The notes: generated by a model not told the origin, from the letters alone. A stretch of 60,000 bases of DNA from Membranipora membranacea (GCA_914767715.1 OU612067.1:16685001-16745000); one strand, 5' to 3'. Shown: positions 34,619 to 45,544, numbered from the stretch's first letter. Numbers and translations are program-made.

Positions 34619-35898
34619 ATGTCTACTTCACATCAAGAACTTGGCGATATTACTGAAATACTCAGACTTACACTTATTGCATTCCGGCCGAAGGGAGCGA
34701 GCAGCTCTCCGTCAGAAAAATTGACGAGGTAAGTTTATCACAATTGTGAAAACTCTTATTAATATTGCGTGGCAATATTCAAGGTTGAAATAATTTGTTT
34801 GATAAAATAGTTATTATAAAGCTCCAGTTCAAGGCAAAGGTAAGTCCTTGGTTCTATCGACTGATCATCCGTTATAATTTTGTTCAAGCTCCATTGTTAT
34901 CGGCTAGTCTGCCATTTGTAATTTCCTGTAGAGGATCAAGTGAATCTTGTCTTATTGAAGGTGAAGTTGTCACTTCATACATTGATCTGTCCTGGCGAAC
35001 ATTTAGCCAGAGTATACCAGTTATTTTATTACTAGTCGCGCTACCTTTTGATTTAATCCAATATTTCATAACTGCAGTCATATTAATCCTTATTACCCAT
35101 AATTATATTTCACATTTAATTTTAGAAGGTTGTTTTACTTTCAGAGTACGGTGGATTTCAGAGGTCCATAAAGTTAAGAGTGCTAACCATTACACATTAT
35201 ATAATAACACCATTACACATTACACCATCACACAAAATAGAACCAAAATTTACCTTGTGTCAAACCAATCAAAGCGATAATTATAGTATTAATATTTGAA
35301 TTAAGAATTTACATAACAAACACAAGAAGTGTGCAGGACGGGACCTTACACTCCTGTAATTAATACTAAAATCTTGTAAAGCATCAAACAATATACATGG
35401 TGAATTCTCTCCAGGACATGCCCTTCTTCCGAAATGTATTTAGATTTCAGATTTTATAAAACCTATCTCTGGGAGCAACTACAAGTCGATGTTCTGTGAA
35501 ATTGTGAAATTGAAATTCAGATTTTGAGTTGCTTGCAGATGAAAGTTGAAATGAAAGCAGTGTAAGTAATTCACCTTTATATCTAACAAATAAATCGACT
35601 ATAGTCTACAGGCACTGATTTATAATACATGGATTGGTGTTTTTATTATGGTTATTATAAATCAGTGTCTACAGGTGGGAAAAGTTAAATATCTGTTTCG
35701 TATGAGCAAGCATTTTTTGATTTCCAGATCAAACCTGCCACAATAACCCAGGTTATTGATGACATGGGTACGAGACATCCACCGATCTTAGATTTGGATC
35801 CGGTCCGATGGGCATGGCAACCTTATGACACTGGTAGTGACCTGATTAAGTTTGATCCGATTGGTCTATTTTTGGAGTTGGAGTCTTCAGGCAGTTGA
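34619..35898 (+). CDS. Unrecognised coding candidate, exon structure unresolved
   Basis: I do not recognise this gene. A start codon at 34619 opens MSTSHQELGDITEILRLTLI and runs to a strong donor (GAG then GTAAGT) after 34728, in phase 2. A segment at 34932-35011, preceded by TTTCCTGTAG, continues in phase with RGSSESCLIEGEVVTSYIDL and ends at a GTATAC donor. A third open stretch, 35689-35898, reads ISVSYEQAFFDFQIKPATIT, then a PPILDLDPVRWAWQPYD block and SDLIKFDPIGLFLE, and ends at TGA. I could not link the third stretch in phase to the second, so an exon may be missing or the copy may be broken. A related SDLI...FNPVGFLFE segment occurs at 46.4-46.6 kb. It is TATA- and HSE-preceded. It could be a host gene, a transposon gene or an old viral insertion. 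Confidence 0.35.
35611..35672. repeat. Short inverted repeat (CACTGATTTATAATA)
   Basis: GCACTGATTTATAATA near 35611-35626 pairs with TTATAAATCAGTG near 35656-35668. It lies just before the third coding stretch of the candidate gene and holds no gene. Confidence 0.5.
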
Positions 35899-36429
35899 CG
35901 GTTTTCCAAAAGAGAGAGTATGTCAATTCACAGACAAACTTGCACCACCATTATTTTAACTTTACCAAGTATTCCTTAAGTTTGGACAGTTATCCTGTGA
36001 GCGAAACAGAGCCTCAATTTAACTGGACTACACGCAGTTATTAAAGTGATAGTTCGATCTGATAGATCAAGCAATTTGTTCGCAGTGGGTTGGGGGGGGG
36101 GGGGTACTCTGGCACTGATTGTACTAAATATATTCATGTTTTGCCAAGTTGTTATGACATTCACACAGTTGCTGTTAAATTATTTTGGCACTCCATCTTG
36201 AGAATGTTGAAACAGAGTCAAATTTCATTGGCATTTATCCAAGAAAAGTCTCAGCACCTCGCTACAATCACGTAAAAACATAAATTGTTAGCAAGAGAAA
36301 GGAATAACTCTTTTGAGATTGACAAGCACCAGTTGTTTCTCCACTTGATGTAGATTGAAGCCAAATCTTTTCACAAAAACTCAAGTTCATGTATCAAGTA
36401 AGATCTATATTCTAATGCACTCCAACCTG

Positions 36430-36580
36430 AATTTATGCATGATAGCCAGCAGATCGGAGTTTCCATCAAGGTAGAGACCCATTCCTCAGCGTGTAAATAA
36501 ACCCATATAATCATGTTATTGCACACTGACACAACCATAACACCATTACATCGTTCAATGTTTCAGTAGTGTGATGTGTG
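36430..36580 (+). pseudogene. Relic resembling HIBADH intron 6
   Basis: ACCCATATAATCATGTTA with ATTGCTCAATGTTTCAGT-like context resembles 25330-25470 in HIBADH intron 6 (GATCCATATAATCATGTTTA ... CATTCAATTTTTCAGTTG). The match is partial and by eye. With the exon 4 fragment at 45.5 kb it suggests HIBADH was included in an old local duplication. Confidence 0.4.
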
Positions 36581-36989
36581 TAACCAGGCAGTAAGTCCCA
36601 AACTCACTGAAGTAAAAACTATGGTAGTAGTTTGTACTATCTCTGATTGCCAATCGCCATGATGTGACTGATTTGTTTCTGGCTGAGTTATTTTGTTTGT
36701 TAGTTGTTCATACCGTTGTACTCAACTACAAGTAAAATGGGAGTTACCTCCACTATATTTGAGACTGGGCAATTTCAAAGGAATATGTTATAGCTAGTAT
36801 TCAATCATCACCAACATCACAACCATGATCAATCTTGATGGTGAAACATTCCGTGTCTAATTTGACGCAATCTTGAAAAAAAAAAAATTCATTGTATTAT
36901 TGCAACATGAGCATTTCAGGTGTGGCTTGGGATGACAACACAATAATGAAACTCTTTTACAGCCAGGAAATACGTAAAAGCTCTCTCTA

Positions 36990-37022
36990 AGCTTCTCGGC
37001 CTATTGGCTAAGATCAAAGTGT
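36990..37022 (+). pseudogene. U2 snRNA 5' end fragment
   Basis: GCTTCTCGGCCTATTGGCTA followed by AGATCAAAGTGT matches the conserved first ~33 bases of U2 snRNA (stem-loop I) with one substitution and one inserted A. The branch-site-recognition sequence that should follow is replaced by unrelated DNA, so it is not a functional U2 gene. It is either a truncated retrocopy or the head of a U2-derived SINE with the next ~250 bases as body. Confidence 0.7.
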
Positions 37023-37655
37023 CACTGCCAATGGCCGATTAGTGCCAGTTTAGTTTTGGCAGCTTGCTGCACACTTATGATTAGGAGGTCCACCATGGCC
37101 TCACCTCTAGGATGCATTCTAGTTTTCTAGGATGTATCACATTCTCAGTATGAGGATTAGGGCACCTTGCATCCCTCTTTAGGGGCAGCCCAATCTTCTG
37201 TTTCTTAGCAAACAGCATTAGTAGTTATGCAGATGCCCAGTATGCCTCAGAACTCTTAATTTTAACCCTTATGCAATGTGCATGTACAGAGCATACCTGA
37301 CAAGTCTCCTATTTGGTAGGGAGGCTCCCAGTTTTTAGAGGTTATTCTCATCTTCCTTTTTCCTATCTTTTTTTAGCTTTTTTCACTCAAAATTTTTTTG
37401 AAGCTTACTTTTGCAAGGGAAACATTGTTTTTCTACCTCAACAGTATACATACCTTGTATTTGTCTATTTCCATTTTCTGATTGTATGCATCTATTTAAT
37501 ATCTTAGCCAATTCTACCACTGTTGTACGAGCTGTTCCTACTAGGTCGAATAAATTACAAATCATCGACAAAATCAGGTAAAATTATGCAATTCATAAAG
37601 TAAACACTCAACTTTTAGCTTTTGAAATAATGTGATAAACAAGGCTTAAATTGCA
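37023..37655. repeat. Intergenic; fold-back family fragment at 37300-37450
   Basis: CCTATTTGGTAGGGAGGCTC at about 37309, the following TTTTTAGAGGTTATTC...TTTTTCACTC, and GCAAGGGAAACATTGTTTTT at about 37413 are reverse counterparts of 2500-2560 and 1732-1775. These two pieces are adjacent here but ~750 bases apart at the left of the window, so they belong to one larger element. Confidence 0.55.
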
Positions 37656-37805
37656 CCAGCACTTCGGGACGCAGACTAGACCAAGTTTGGTCCATTTGAA
37701 TTGCTTGCATTCCGAGTCGTTTTCGATCAACTGGTCACGCCGCCTATGGCATGACCAGTGAAAGGGAGCAACAGGAATGCAGGCAATTGGATTAAACGTG
37801 TTCTA
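37655..37805. mobile_element. Imperfect palindromic element, copy 1 (copy 2 at 40058-40190)
   Basis: ACCAAGTTTGGTCCATTTG, GCATTCCGAGT and ACTGGTCACGCCGCC are mirrored by GCATGACCAGTG, GGAGCAACAGGAATGCAGGC and AATTGGATTAAACGTG. The same palindrome recurs at 40058-40190, with a more decayed start at 43555-43625 (AACAAGTTTGATCCAAATCGCC). Non-coding, ~135 bases. Confidence 0.65.
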
Positions 37806-39124
37806 GACGCAGAATGGTACTCCGGGTTGGGAGTTTGTCCGCGGAGACCTCCTGATTTCCAGGTCTGCTCACTTATAATGTATGGTACAGAGAGTGAACT
37901 TTGTATCTCTAAATTTAAGCTAGAAATTAGTTTAAAGACTTACTTTGAGGCTGATTTTTGTGCCTTTCCTATTGTAGCGGCTCTCTCGGATTAATCGAAG
38001 TGCTTTAGTTTTACAGATGCTATGTGGCATAAATTGTTGTCTATTCGTTTCTCACTATCCACGTATAACACCGTGAAACTAAAATAATAAGGTTAACATA
38101 TAACATTTTTGTAAAGGTTTTGAGAATTTTGATATAAAATGAGTCATGTAAAACAAATTAATCTTGAGAACAGCACAGCTGTAAAACAATTGTAAGACTA
38201 TTAGATAACAATGGCTCAAAATTAGTGCAAATTATTCTAAATCTAATTACGCAAATTACAAATAAAAACAGGTTATTCCTGGATTGTGAAATATATTATG
38301 ACAAAATGATAAAATGTAAATTTACCTTGATTACACCATCCAAGGAGAGGCTATTTAGTGGTTGCTGCTTATGTTAGGGCAGCTGAGTATAAGTATTGAG
38401 ATATAAAATATTATTCGTATAGTTCAGAATAATATATAATGTCAGAGAAGTACCAGAATAATTCTGATTTTACAATACTTTGTGTCCAGATTTCACAAGT
38501 TGTATGTTGTGCTGCTGGAGACGTAATGATGAAAAATTGCCGAAAACTTAGTTCAAAACAAAATGAATTGAGTCCATCACTATCAGACCATCTCTGGATT
38601 TTCTGCAGTGAAATCATGCAGTGCAGTGTATTGAAATTTGGGTTTTAAAGATGCTTGATAAGAAGAGTTTGTTATTGTTTGCAATTAAAATATTGCAACG
38701 GAAATTTAGGTCTATAAAAATGTTTGTTTATACTAGGGTTTGTTCCATACCACAGATCTTAGATTTATCAACACAGGGACAGTAAACAAGCCTGGATAAT
38801 CTTGATGAAATTTAACTAATTATTGATAGAACATTACACTTATTTTCCATATTCTATTCTATCATGTGAGCAATTTCCAGCTTTAGAATCTTATTATTAA
38901 GAGAGTTATGGTCTCTCAAACATTCAAGGTGATGACAGTCAATCGGCATTGGGAATCCCTGCGCACTATGCCACATTTATTATGAATAATTCTACATTAG
39001 CGTTATTATCACAGACATTCTTAGGTTAGCTCGGAGTCAAGATTGAGTAAATGTTAGCTATGCATTATTTTCTATGTTTCCAGGCTGCGCGATAGATGGA
39101 ACTGCTAATAAGGTAGGAGAACTG
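37806..39124. other. Intergenic, nothing recognised beyond one repeat
   Basis: Bases 37808-37870 are the inverted copy of 1506-1565. I see no gene in the remaining AT-rich DNA. Confidence 0.4.
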
Positions 39125-39360
39125 ATTATATAAAAAAAGACTCATGTTTATTTATAGTCTCAATACTCTGTGATACCATGCGAGAAACCTTGATGTTGCT
39201 TGGTTTTTTGTTTCCGGTATCAGTACAGGTCTGAATTCTGAGGGGCACAGGAGCATTTGAGGTTGGATGCTCTTCCTGACACCACCGTGATCCGCTGGGA
39301 ATCGAACACAGGACCTCACGATCGAGAGACCCATGCCTTACCCATTGCATCACGGCCGCT
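39125..39360 (-). mobile_element. tRNA-derived SINE
   Basis: The minus strand starts GGGAGCGGCCGTGATGCAAT with GGGTAAGGC (A box) and has GTCCTGTGTTCGATTCCCAG (B box) ~40 bases on, followed by a body with GGTGTCAGGAAGAGCATCC. Overlapping 60-75 codon frames are SINE sequence. Confidence 0.7.
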
Positions 39361-40202
39361 CCCTGAACTGATATATATCATATAATGATCCTGATTTCCT
39401 ATCCTCCATAGTATGGAAGTAAAGTGCCAAATGATGATTTGTGCGGATATAAACATAGAACGATACAAATTCATTTATAATGACATTTATTTTATAATTA
39501 TTATCAGGATGATGATGATGACAATAAGAAAAAAAAAAATTTATCTGTATATATTTTGATTAGTGGATAATAAAAATGAAAAAAAAAATAACAGTAGTTG
39601 GAAGTAAAATATTCTAATATTTGGAAACGATGGTATAAAAATTCAAATATAAAATCATAAAGAAATTTTAAGGGAAGTGACCTTTGAAAATTTTGGTGAG
39701 ACAGGACGAGACCGAGACAGCAAGGAAATTCGAGACGACACCGAGAGACGAGGACACATATGGATGCTGATAAAACATTCTTCAGATATTATCACAATTT
39801 AAAAGAACGGTGGATATTCATACACTAATCACTAATGAAATTAGCTAATAATGTATGTCAAAATTGATTCAGTTTGTAGCTTATCATCTAGACATAGGAA
39901 ACTATGTTGTGGCCAAGTTACATCAAATTCTGTCAAGTATTTATTGATTAATAGATGTCTGAAGGAAGCTTTATGTAGTGTTATGAGACGTATAATAATC
40001 GAAGCATTAGTATGACTAATACCTATTTTTAGGAACATACAGTCTCAATTTCCATTGCCGTCTAAACCAAGTTTGGTCCATTTGCCTGCATTCGGAGTTG
40101 TTCCCAATCCACTGGTCACGCCGCTGCAGCTTGACCAGTAGAAGGGAGCAACTGGAATGCAGGCAATTGGATTAAACTTGATCTAATCGTCGCCACATAA
40201 AC

Positions 40203-40395
40203 TTGGTGGCACAGTGCTTGGTTATGAGCGTGGACTGCTGATCACAAGGTCCCAGGTTAGAGTCAAGTTAGTTGTTTTGACCAGCTATAACCATAACCAT
40301 ACAAGTATCGACTTGTATCAAGAGTGTCTGTCTGGACGAGGAGACATGTCTCACAAGACCGAGAATTATCTCGTCACGTTGCCATCACTAGCAAA
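40203..40395 (+). mobile_element. Degenerate tRNA-derived SINE
   Basis: TTGGTGGCACAGTGCTTGGT (A-box-like) is followed by ACAAGGTCCCAGGTTAGAGTC (decayed B box) and a body ending near GTCACGTTGCCATCAC. The 68-codon frame over it is not a gene. Confidence 0.5.
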
Positions 40396-40430
40396 CACTG
40401 ATTTAATCAAGTTTATCTAGCTCTAAATTC
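40391..40430 (-). pseudogene. Innexin C-terminus relic
   Basis: GCAAACACTGATTTAATCAA with the following GTTTATCTAGCTCTAA is nearly the same as the DNA over the last codons of both innexin genes (reading ELDKLD then stop on the minus strand). No other exon of a third copy was found. Confidence 0.55.
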
Positions 40431-40868
40431 TCATGCCAAATTATGGACTTTTGCTTCCGCAAACTGCTAGGGTAGGAAAACCCAGTATGGAATAATCCTG
40501 ATTTTCTCTCATCCATGGTGTTGAAATCATCTCAATAATGATTTGTTCATTTCATAGCAAAAAAGAATACACAAACAAATTTACGACCTAAATTAATTTT
40601 TAATGACATTTATATTAGTATTATTACAAGGATGATGATGACAATAAGGAAGAAAAAAATATCATTATTTATTTATATATATATATATACATATATATAT
40701 ATGTATTCATTATCTGTATATTTGTTGATTTCTGAACAACAATAGTACTCTAAAAAATATGGGTAGTTTGAATTATGATATACTAATGTTTGGGAACCTG
40801 GTATAAAAATTCAAAATAATAAAGATTTTCAGGGAAGTGACATTTGAAACATTTCTGCAAACACTGAT

Positions 40869-43800
40869 TTAGTCAAGTTTATTCAGCTCTAATTTTGCAC
40901 TTGCTGCCACAGTGTGATATATTTCTGTGATTCTTTGCGTTTCGCCACATCTGACAGCCATTACAGTGACAAACACACCGTAAGGCCCAATCATCTCATC
41001 CATAACATCTGTTATTATCTGCTCCTGTTCTCCGCCGTACCTAGAAACGGGTATCATATGTCTTGTTGACTAGATCTAGACCTAGGCTTGGACTGGGACC
41101 AAGAAGGTAGGTCTAATTGTGTATTCAGGCAAAATGAGAAGCTCAAAGGGCTTTGCTTTATTATGTATGCCATCAAAATTTTTATTTTTTTTATTACACC
41201 ATTTGATTTGCAATAATCCCAGGCATGCATTTATCTGCAAACTTTATTCCTCTTTGGATCTATCTGTACCCAGAAAGTGGAACAAAGCGGTGCATGTTGC
41301 TTACCTGTTAATGATGAGCTGTCTGAAAGGACGTCGGAATGATCTCAGTAGTGCCATCGTTATAATCAGAGCATTGGCAACTTGAGACAGAAATACTAGT
41401 ACAAGAAGAACAGCGAGTGATCTCAGAAGTGGCAAAATGATATGGCTCAAATCAAGGAGATGCAAAATGACACTTGGTTCATCTCTATTACTGGAAGCTA
41501 TACATTGCACTGTGTATCTATGTAGGTTGTCTCCCAGTCTTCTCACCTAAAAACACAATAACAAATCAAATTATTTATTTATTTATCGACTTGACCAACA
41601 TCATTGATGATATTATTTCCGTTCTGTTTCTTTTTTTTTGATTTAAAAAATTTTTTTCTGGCACTGAGCGCAAAACATTTCGAATGAGATGAATTTGGTT
41701 GCCAATAAAAGTATATATATATATAAAATGACTAATTTGAGTGAATGTAAATAGAGTGAAAGATGACCATGCTGGTTAATTGTTCGTCTAAAGAGAGTAA
41801 AAGATTGTTAGTTAACAGGTAAGGGTGGTGTAGTGGTTAGGATTCAAGCTTCTCAATCTGAGGGTTGCAGGTTTGAATCCTGCTCACTAGTCACTACCCA
41901 TGCTGCTGAAGGAGGTGAGCTCTCCGGGCAATAGCCTAGCTTGCCGACCCTTAAATTGTACAAGGGTGCGCTAATGAGATGAGTTGTATCATGTATATTG
42001 TATCACATATAGTTGATCTTATGTAAGCATATTGTCATTGGCCTCGAAAGGGACGCTGAATAGCAAATAAAGTGAATATTATGATTTTATTTTCTTTTAA
42101 TCCTTTACTCTCCGACCGACCGACCGACTGACTCACCGACCGACCGACTGATAGCAGGGAGAACTTTAGCAGTAAGCACATCTTTTTGTAGAGAAATCGT
42201 CTAGATCTACCCTATTCTATCCAATCCTAAACTATTATCTTATATATTATACATACATATCATAATATACTATTATATGACAGATATTATAATGGAGTCT
42301 AACATATCGGAGAATGGAAAGAGAGGAGCTTGCATTCAATAAGTTATTACTTATAATCTAATGACACCTTTGGAGTACGTACACTGAAGTCACAGATAAT
42401 GAGTTCATCTTTCGGAGCTGTGTACTCTTCATTCTTTAGGGTATATTGTCTCCCCTGTTCATTGATGACGGATATCAAGACTAGCATAATCAGGCAAATA
42501 CCTGCGGCTAACAGCTTGCTGCCAACAAATCTGGATAGAGGATGAAAAAAAAGAACAGATAGAGGTCATGAAAATGGAAATTATGATCATCTGCCCCTTT
42601 CCGAACTATAATACAGTATGATATTATTTACACTACAGTCATCAATACAACAATTGGATTGATTGCAGGTCTGTGATGCTAGCTTACAAAGGCAAAAATA
42701 AAAGGTAAAATTGCATATCAATTTGAAAAATTTGACTAAAACATACCCGATGCACTGGATCGAGTCCGACTTTTGGAAACACCTGGGTTCTGATCGAGTT
42801 TCAAAGGGGACTCTTCCGCCTTCTCTAGAGTCTTTGATTATAAGTTCAAGTGCATCAACCTGGCCAAAACTTCTCCAGACAACTGAGGGAAGCACACACA
42901 TCATCGCCATCACAAAGACTGTCAAAACCACTGGTGGGCTGGGATACACTGTCTGATTAAATATCTGATTATAATCAGGTGCCTACAAAATAAAATACCA
43001 TATTCAATTTAAAACAGGAAGACAGCCAGCTTTTAACCTTCGGATTTGGAGAAGGAAGTGCCATTAAATGCTGAGTTATTATCAGCCAAGCAATAGGGCC
43101 TAGGAACTGGAGCACAACTGCCTGCCTTTTATTCAACTTCAACGGATAGAATAAATTTTACTTCCTTAAAATAGGTGAACACTATTCTGGAAGCTTGAGC
43201 TCGGTAACAAATATTTTCATGCTATGGACTCACTTGTTCATCATGTGATGGTATTTCGTCTGTCAAAGATTTATAAACACTGCCGTTCTTTACTTTTGAT
43301 AAACAGTATTGGTCGCCATATGCTCTCCAATCAGCCGAAAAGTCAGCAGGATGCCAGCAGGATATGGACATATGCGGAGGTGCTAGCGGCGTGATTACAA
43401 ATAGCAATATAAGACCACATTTTAGGAGCATCAGTGGCGCGAAGAGATAGAGGACTTTATCAACCACTGTTTTATCCCATCGTAAAAGCTTGTCTTCGTT
43501 TGACCTGTAGGTAAAACAGGAATAAAAAATTAGTCTCATCATTATCGCAACCTAGAACAAGTTTGATCCAAATCGCCAGCAGTCCAGTCATTCCCGTGCT
43601 ACTGGTGAGCCGGCGGTGGCTCAAACCCTAAATTCAGGTCACATTTAGGGTCACAACCTTTGTGACCATCTATGACAATCTGTTACCTAATAAAATCAAT
43701 AACATTGATTGTTCTACCATTTTACAATCTCTAAGGGTAATTATAGTGGGATCACAAAAAGACAAATACATTGCTTACATGACTGTTTATACGGCTAATT

Positions 43801-44710
43801 ATTGTGGGACATAGAAATAGAGCCAAACCTAGACCGCTCTTGGGAGTCGTCCCACTTTTCGCCAATTCCCCTGTATGTACAAAATCAGTGGTAGGGTTTC
43901 TTTCAGGAATGAATTAGATGGACTAGCTGAAAAACTAACCCACTATCCTTACTACTATCTGGGTGTACCAAGATTTTTTTCTGGACATTGAAACTCATCA
44001 AGATAACAGGCTATCCCTACCACTGATTGCGGTTAACCAGTAATAACAAAAACCGCAAATTCTGGTTTGGCATCCATTTATCCGAGTCGATGTCTATGTG
44101 GTGGGATAACAAAAAAGACAAAAACATTGCTTACATGACTGTTTATATAGTCTAAGTGCTCAGACTCCAGACTCCAGGCGCAGGGAGTTACTTGCGCAAG
44201 CTATCAAACTCCTCTTTTGATAGCTTGCGCAAGTAACTCCCTGCGCCTTGGAGTCTGAGCACTTAGACTACTGTTTATACACCTCCTAAAATGGAACATT
44301 GTAAGCGTTGTGTTGCTTCCAAGCAATTTTGCATCATTGCGCTTTTGTGCTAGCTGGGAACAAGCGCAGGATTACCGTGATTCTTGAGAAGACTAAGTGA
44401 TATACCTATGGTCTCTAAGTCCTCTCTCCATAATATATCCATGAGGGTGAGTTGCTGGCTGAATCGCGTGTCTATTTTCGATATCAATGTTACTGCTAGC
44501 CTCAAGTGTTTTTGGAAGGTAACATGGCTCAAGATTTCTTTCAGCTGACTGTTGTAATCTTGTATCAGCTTGGAGACTTTCTGCCGGCATTACAGTTACA
44601 TCTTCTGTTACAAGGGGTGGGGCGTTATATGTTTGATGGTTTGTAACATTGCTATCTTGAGATCTCGCAGCTTCGGCATCAGCAGCAGCTCGACCCATTA
44701 TTCCATGCAT
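40869..44710 (-). CDS. Innexin-family gap-junction/hemichannel protein, copy B
   Basis: Six minus-strand exons, 44406-44710, 43234-43504, 42747-42982, 42383-42530, 41305-41546 and 40869-41040, give 457 residues. Exons 3-6 have exactly the same lengths as in copy A (236, 148, 242, 172), and all phases agree. Extracellular loop 1 has CWHPADFSADWRAYGDQYC; loop 2 has ICDFSVRRLGDNLHRYTVQC, closer to the family consensus than copy A; TM2 contains VYPSPPVVLTVFVMAMMCVL; the C-terminus has GPYGVFVTVMAVRCGE and ends KLELNKLD. The first exon encodes a ~100-residue hydrophilic extension, with a segment EASSNIDIENRHAIQPATHP shared with copy A; a Met in MERGLRDHR is the alternative conventional start. Intron 4 holds a SINE and intron 1 a hairpin insertion. 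The copies have diverged in loop 1 and the N-terminus, suggesting subfunction. Confidence 0.9.
41822..42075 (+). mobile_element. tRNA-derived SINE in innexin B intron 4
   Basis: GGGTGGTGTAGTGGTTAGGA (A box) and GGTTGCAGGTTTGAATCCTG (B box) form a recognisable tRNA-like head. A body of ~170 bases ends TGGCCTCGAAAGGGACGCTG, AATAGCAAATAAAGTG. On the antisense strand relative to the gene. A GACC/GACT tetranucleotide run follows at 42111-42150. Confidence 0.75.
44148..44270. mobile_element. Hairpin mini-element with 9-bp target duplication in innexin B intron 1
   Basis: TAGTCTAAGTGCTCAGACTC continues through CAGGGAGTTACTTGCGCAAG CTATCAAA and is mirrored almost exactly to ACTTAGACTA, giving ~55-base arms around a short loop; the left arm carries an extra CAGACTC. 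CTGTTTATA flanks both ends (44139-44147, 44271-44279). The target sequence GCTTACATGACTGTTTATA also exists uninterrupted at ~43777. Confidence 0.8.
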
Positions 44711-45544
44711 GTTTCAGCTACAAATATAACTTACTTAGTAATCATTCGAACCAAGCATGCGGGCATCACAACTGCTTTCCTACATACAAACTCAGATTGA
44801 TAAGACTAACTCTATGGTTAGAGCCTGTGTTATTCATCTCATCACCAATTGTTTACTGACACGGTGTTTCGAAGTATATCTAAGTAACTTGATATCAGTT
44901 TATCCTCAAAAGCTGTTTCAAGATTATAGAGGTAGAGGCGAAGCTCAATAGGCCTACCAATGTACCGAACATCACTGCTGTGTATTAGGAAATATGATGG
45001 AGGTAGAAAGTATCACGCAAGGGATACGATTCGATCTGATGCGAGATACAAATCACTTGCAAAATCTCAACTCATGGAATCCCTTTGATCTTAGCTTGAC
45101 TATGCGTATACATAAAAAGGACTGTTGTAACCTGCAAAATGCTTACCTATGTCGAAATGTGTACAAGAGAGGAGTCCTCTGATACTCCTTGGTACAAGCT
45201 TGTATTATTTGTCGCCTGATGAGGTAGTAAAGATTTCGATCACTGCAGCTAACTGCTCTAGCGACTTCAAAATGATTTATGTTTACCAGACAAGAGTCAG
45301 GGGAACGTTTGTTATCACCACTCAGGAATGTCATCATTGTGTGTTCGTTTATTGCAATAATGAAAAGCTGGATTGCAAAATAAGGAAGTTGTATTGAACA
45401 TAGTAAGCCTAAAAGGATGTATGTAAACAACGTTCCTGATCTGAATTGATGCCACTTGATTCAAAATGATATGACTGTTGCATCATAAGTCACATGGTAA
45501 CTGCTTGCGTTTTTTAGGTATTTTGTTCATTGTGCATTCATTGT
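44711..45544. other. Innexin B upstream region
   Basis: Contains the ~45320-45400 counterpart of the innexin A 5' flank. No gene is supported; the small frames show no domain. Confidence 0.4.

Larger units (their letters stand above)
39385..40855. repeat. Tandemly duplicated innexin 3' flank
   Basis: Segments at ~39385-39710 and ~40490-40855 match each other: GATCCTGATTTCCTATCCTC against AATCCTGATTTTCTCTCATC, GACATTTATTTTA...GGATGATGATGATGACAATA against its counterpart near 40608, and GGTATAAAAATTCAAA...AAGGGAAGTGAC at both. A related stretch follows innexin A's stop at ~28000-28090. They represent at least two rounds of copying of DNA downstream of an innexin gene. Confidence 0.6.

Noticed and set aside
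34812-34840. 29-base microexon (AG-flanked, ending GTAAGT) as exon 2 of the unknown gene
   Set aside because: It joins in phase, but the alternative at 34932 also does and encodes a longer plausible segment. Without transcript data the microexon is only a possibility.
34795-35280. 161-codon plus-strand ORF with hydrophobic stretches
   Set aside because: As one continuous protein it has no recognisable domain. Internal acceptor and donor signals fit better with only part of it being an exon of the unknown candidate.
36990-37180. Functional U2 snRNA gene
   Set aside because: The branch-site recognition sequence, Sm site and later stem-loops are not present after the first ~33 bases.
41822-41895. 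Functional tRNA gene
   Set aside because: A and B boxes are present, but no complementary acceptor stem or sensible anticodon loop was found and a SINE body follows. The same holds for the heads at 28.9, 29.4, 39.3, 40.2 and 47.7 kb.
42111-42150. GACC/GACT tetranucleotide run as a regulatory array
   Set aside because: It is a simple microsatellite next to a SINE, with no sign of function.
28265-44710. First impression that the paired membrane proteins were DC-STAMP-like
   Set aside because: Joining the exons showed four membrane segments, two cysteines in each extracellular loop, the VRxLGxxxxRYTVQC block and GPYGVF, which identify innexins.
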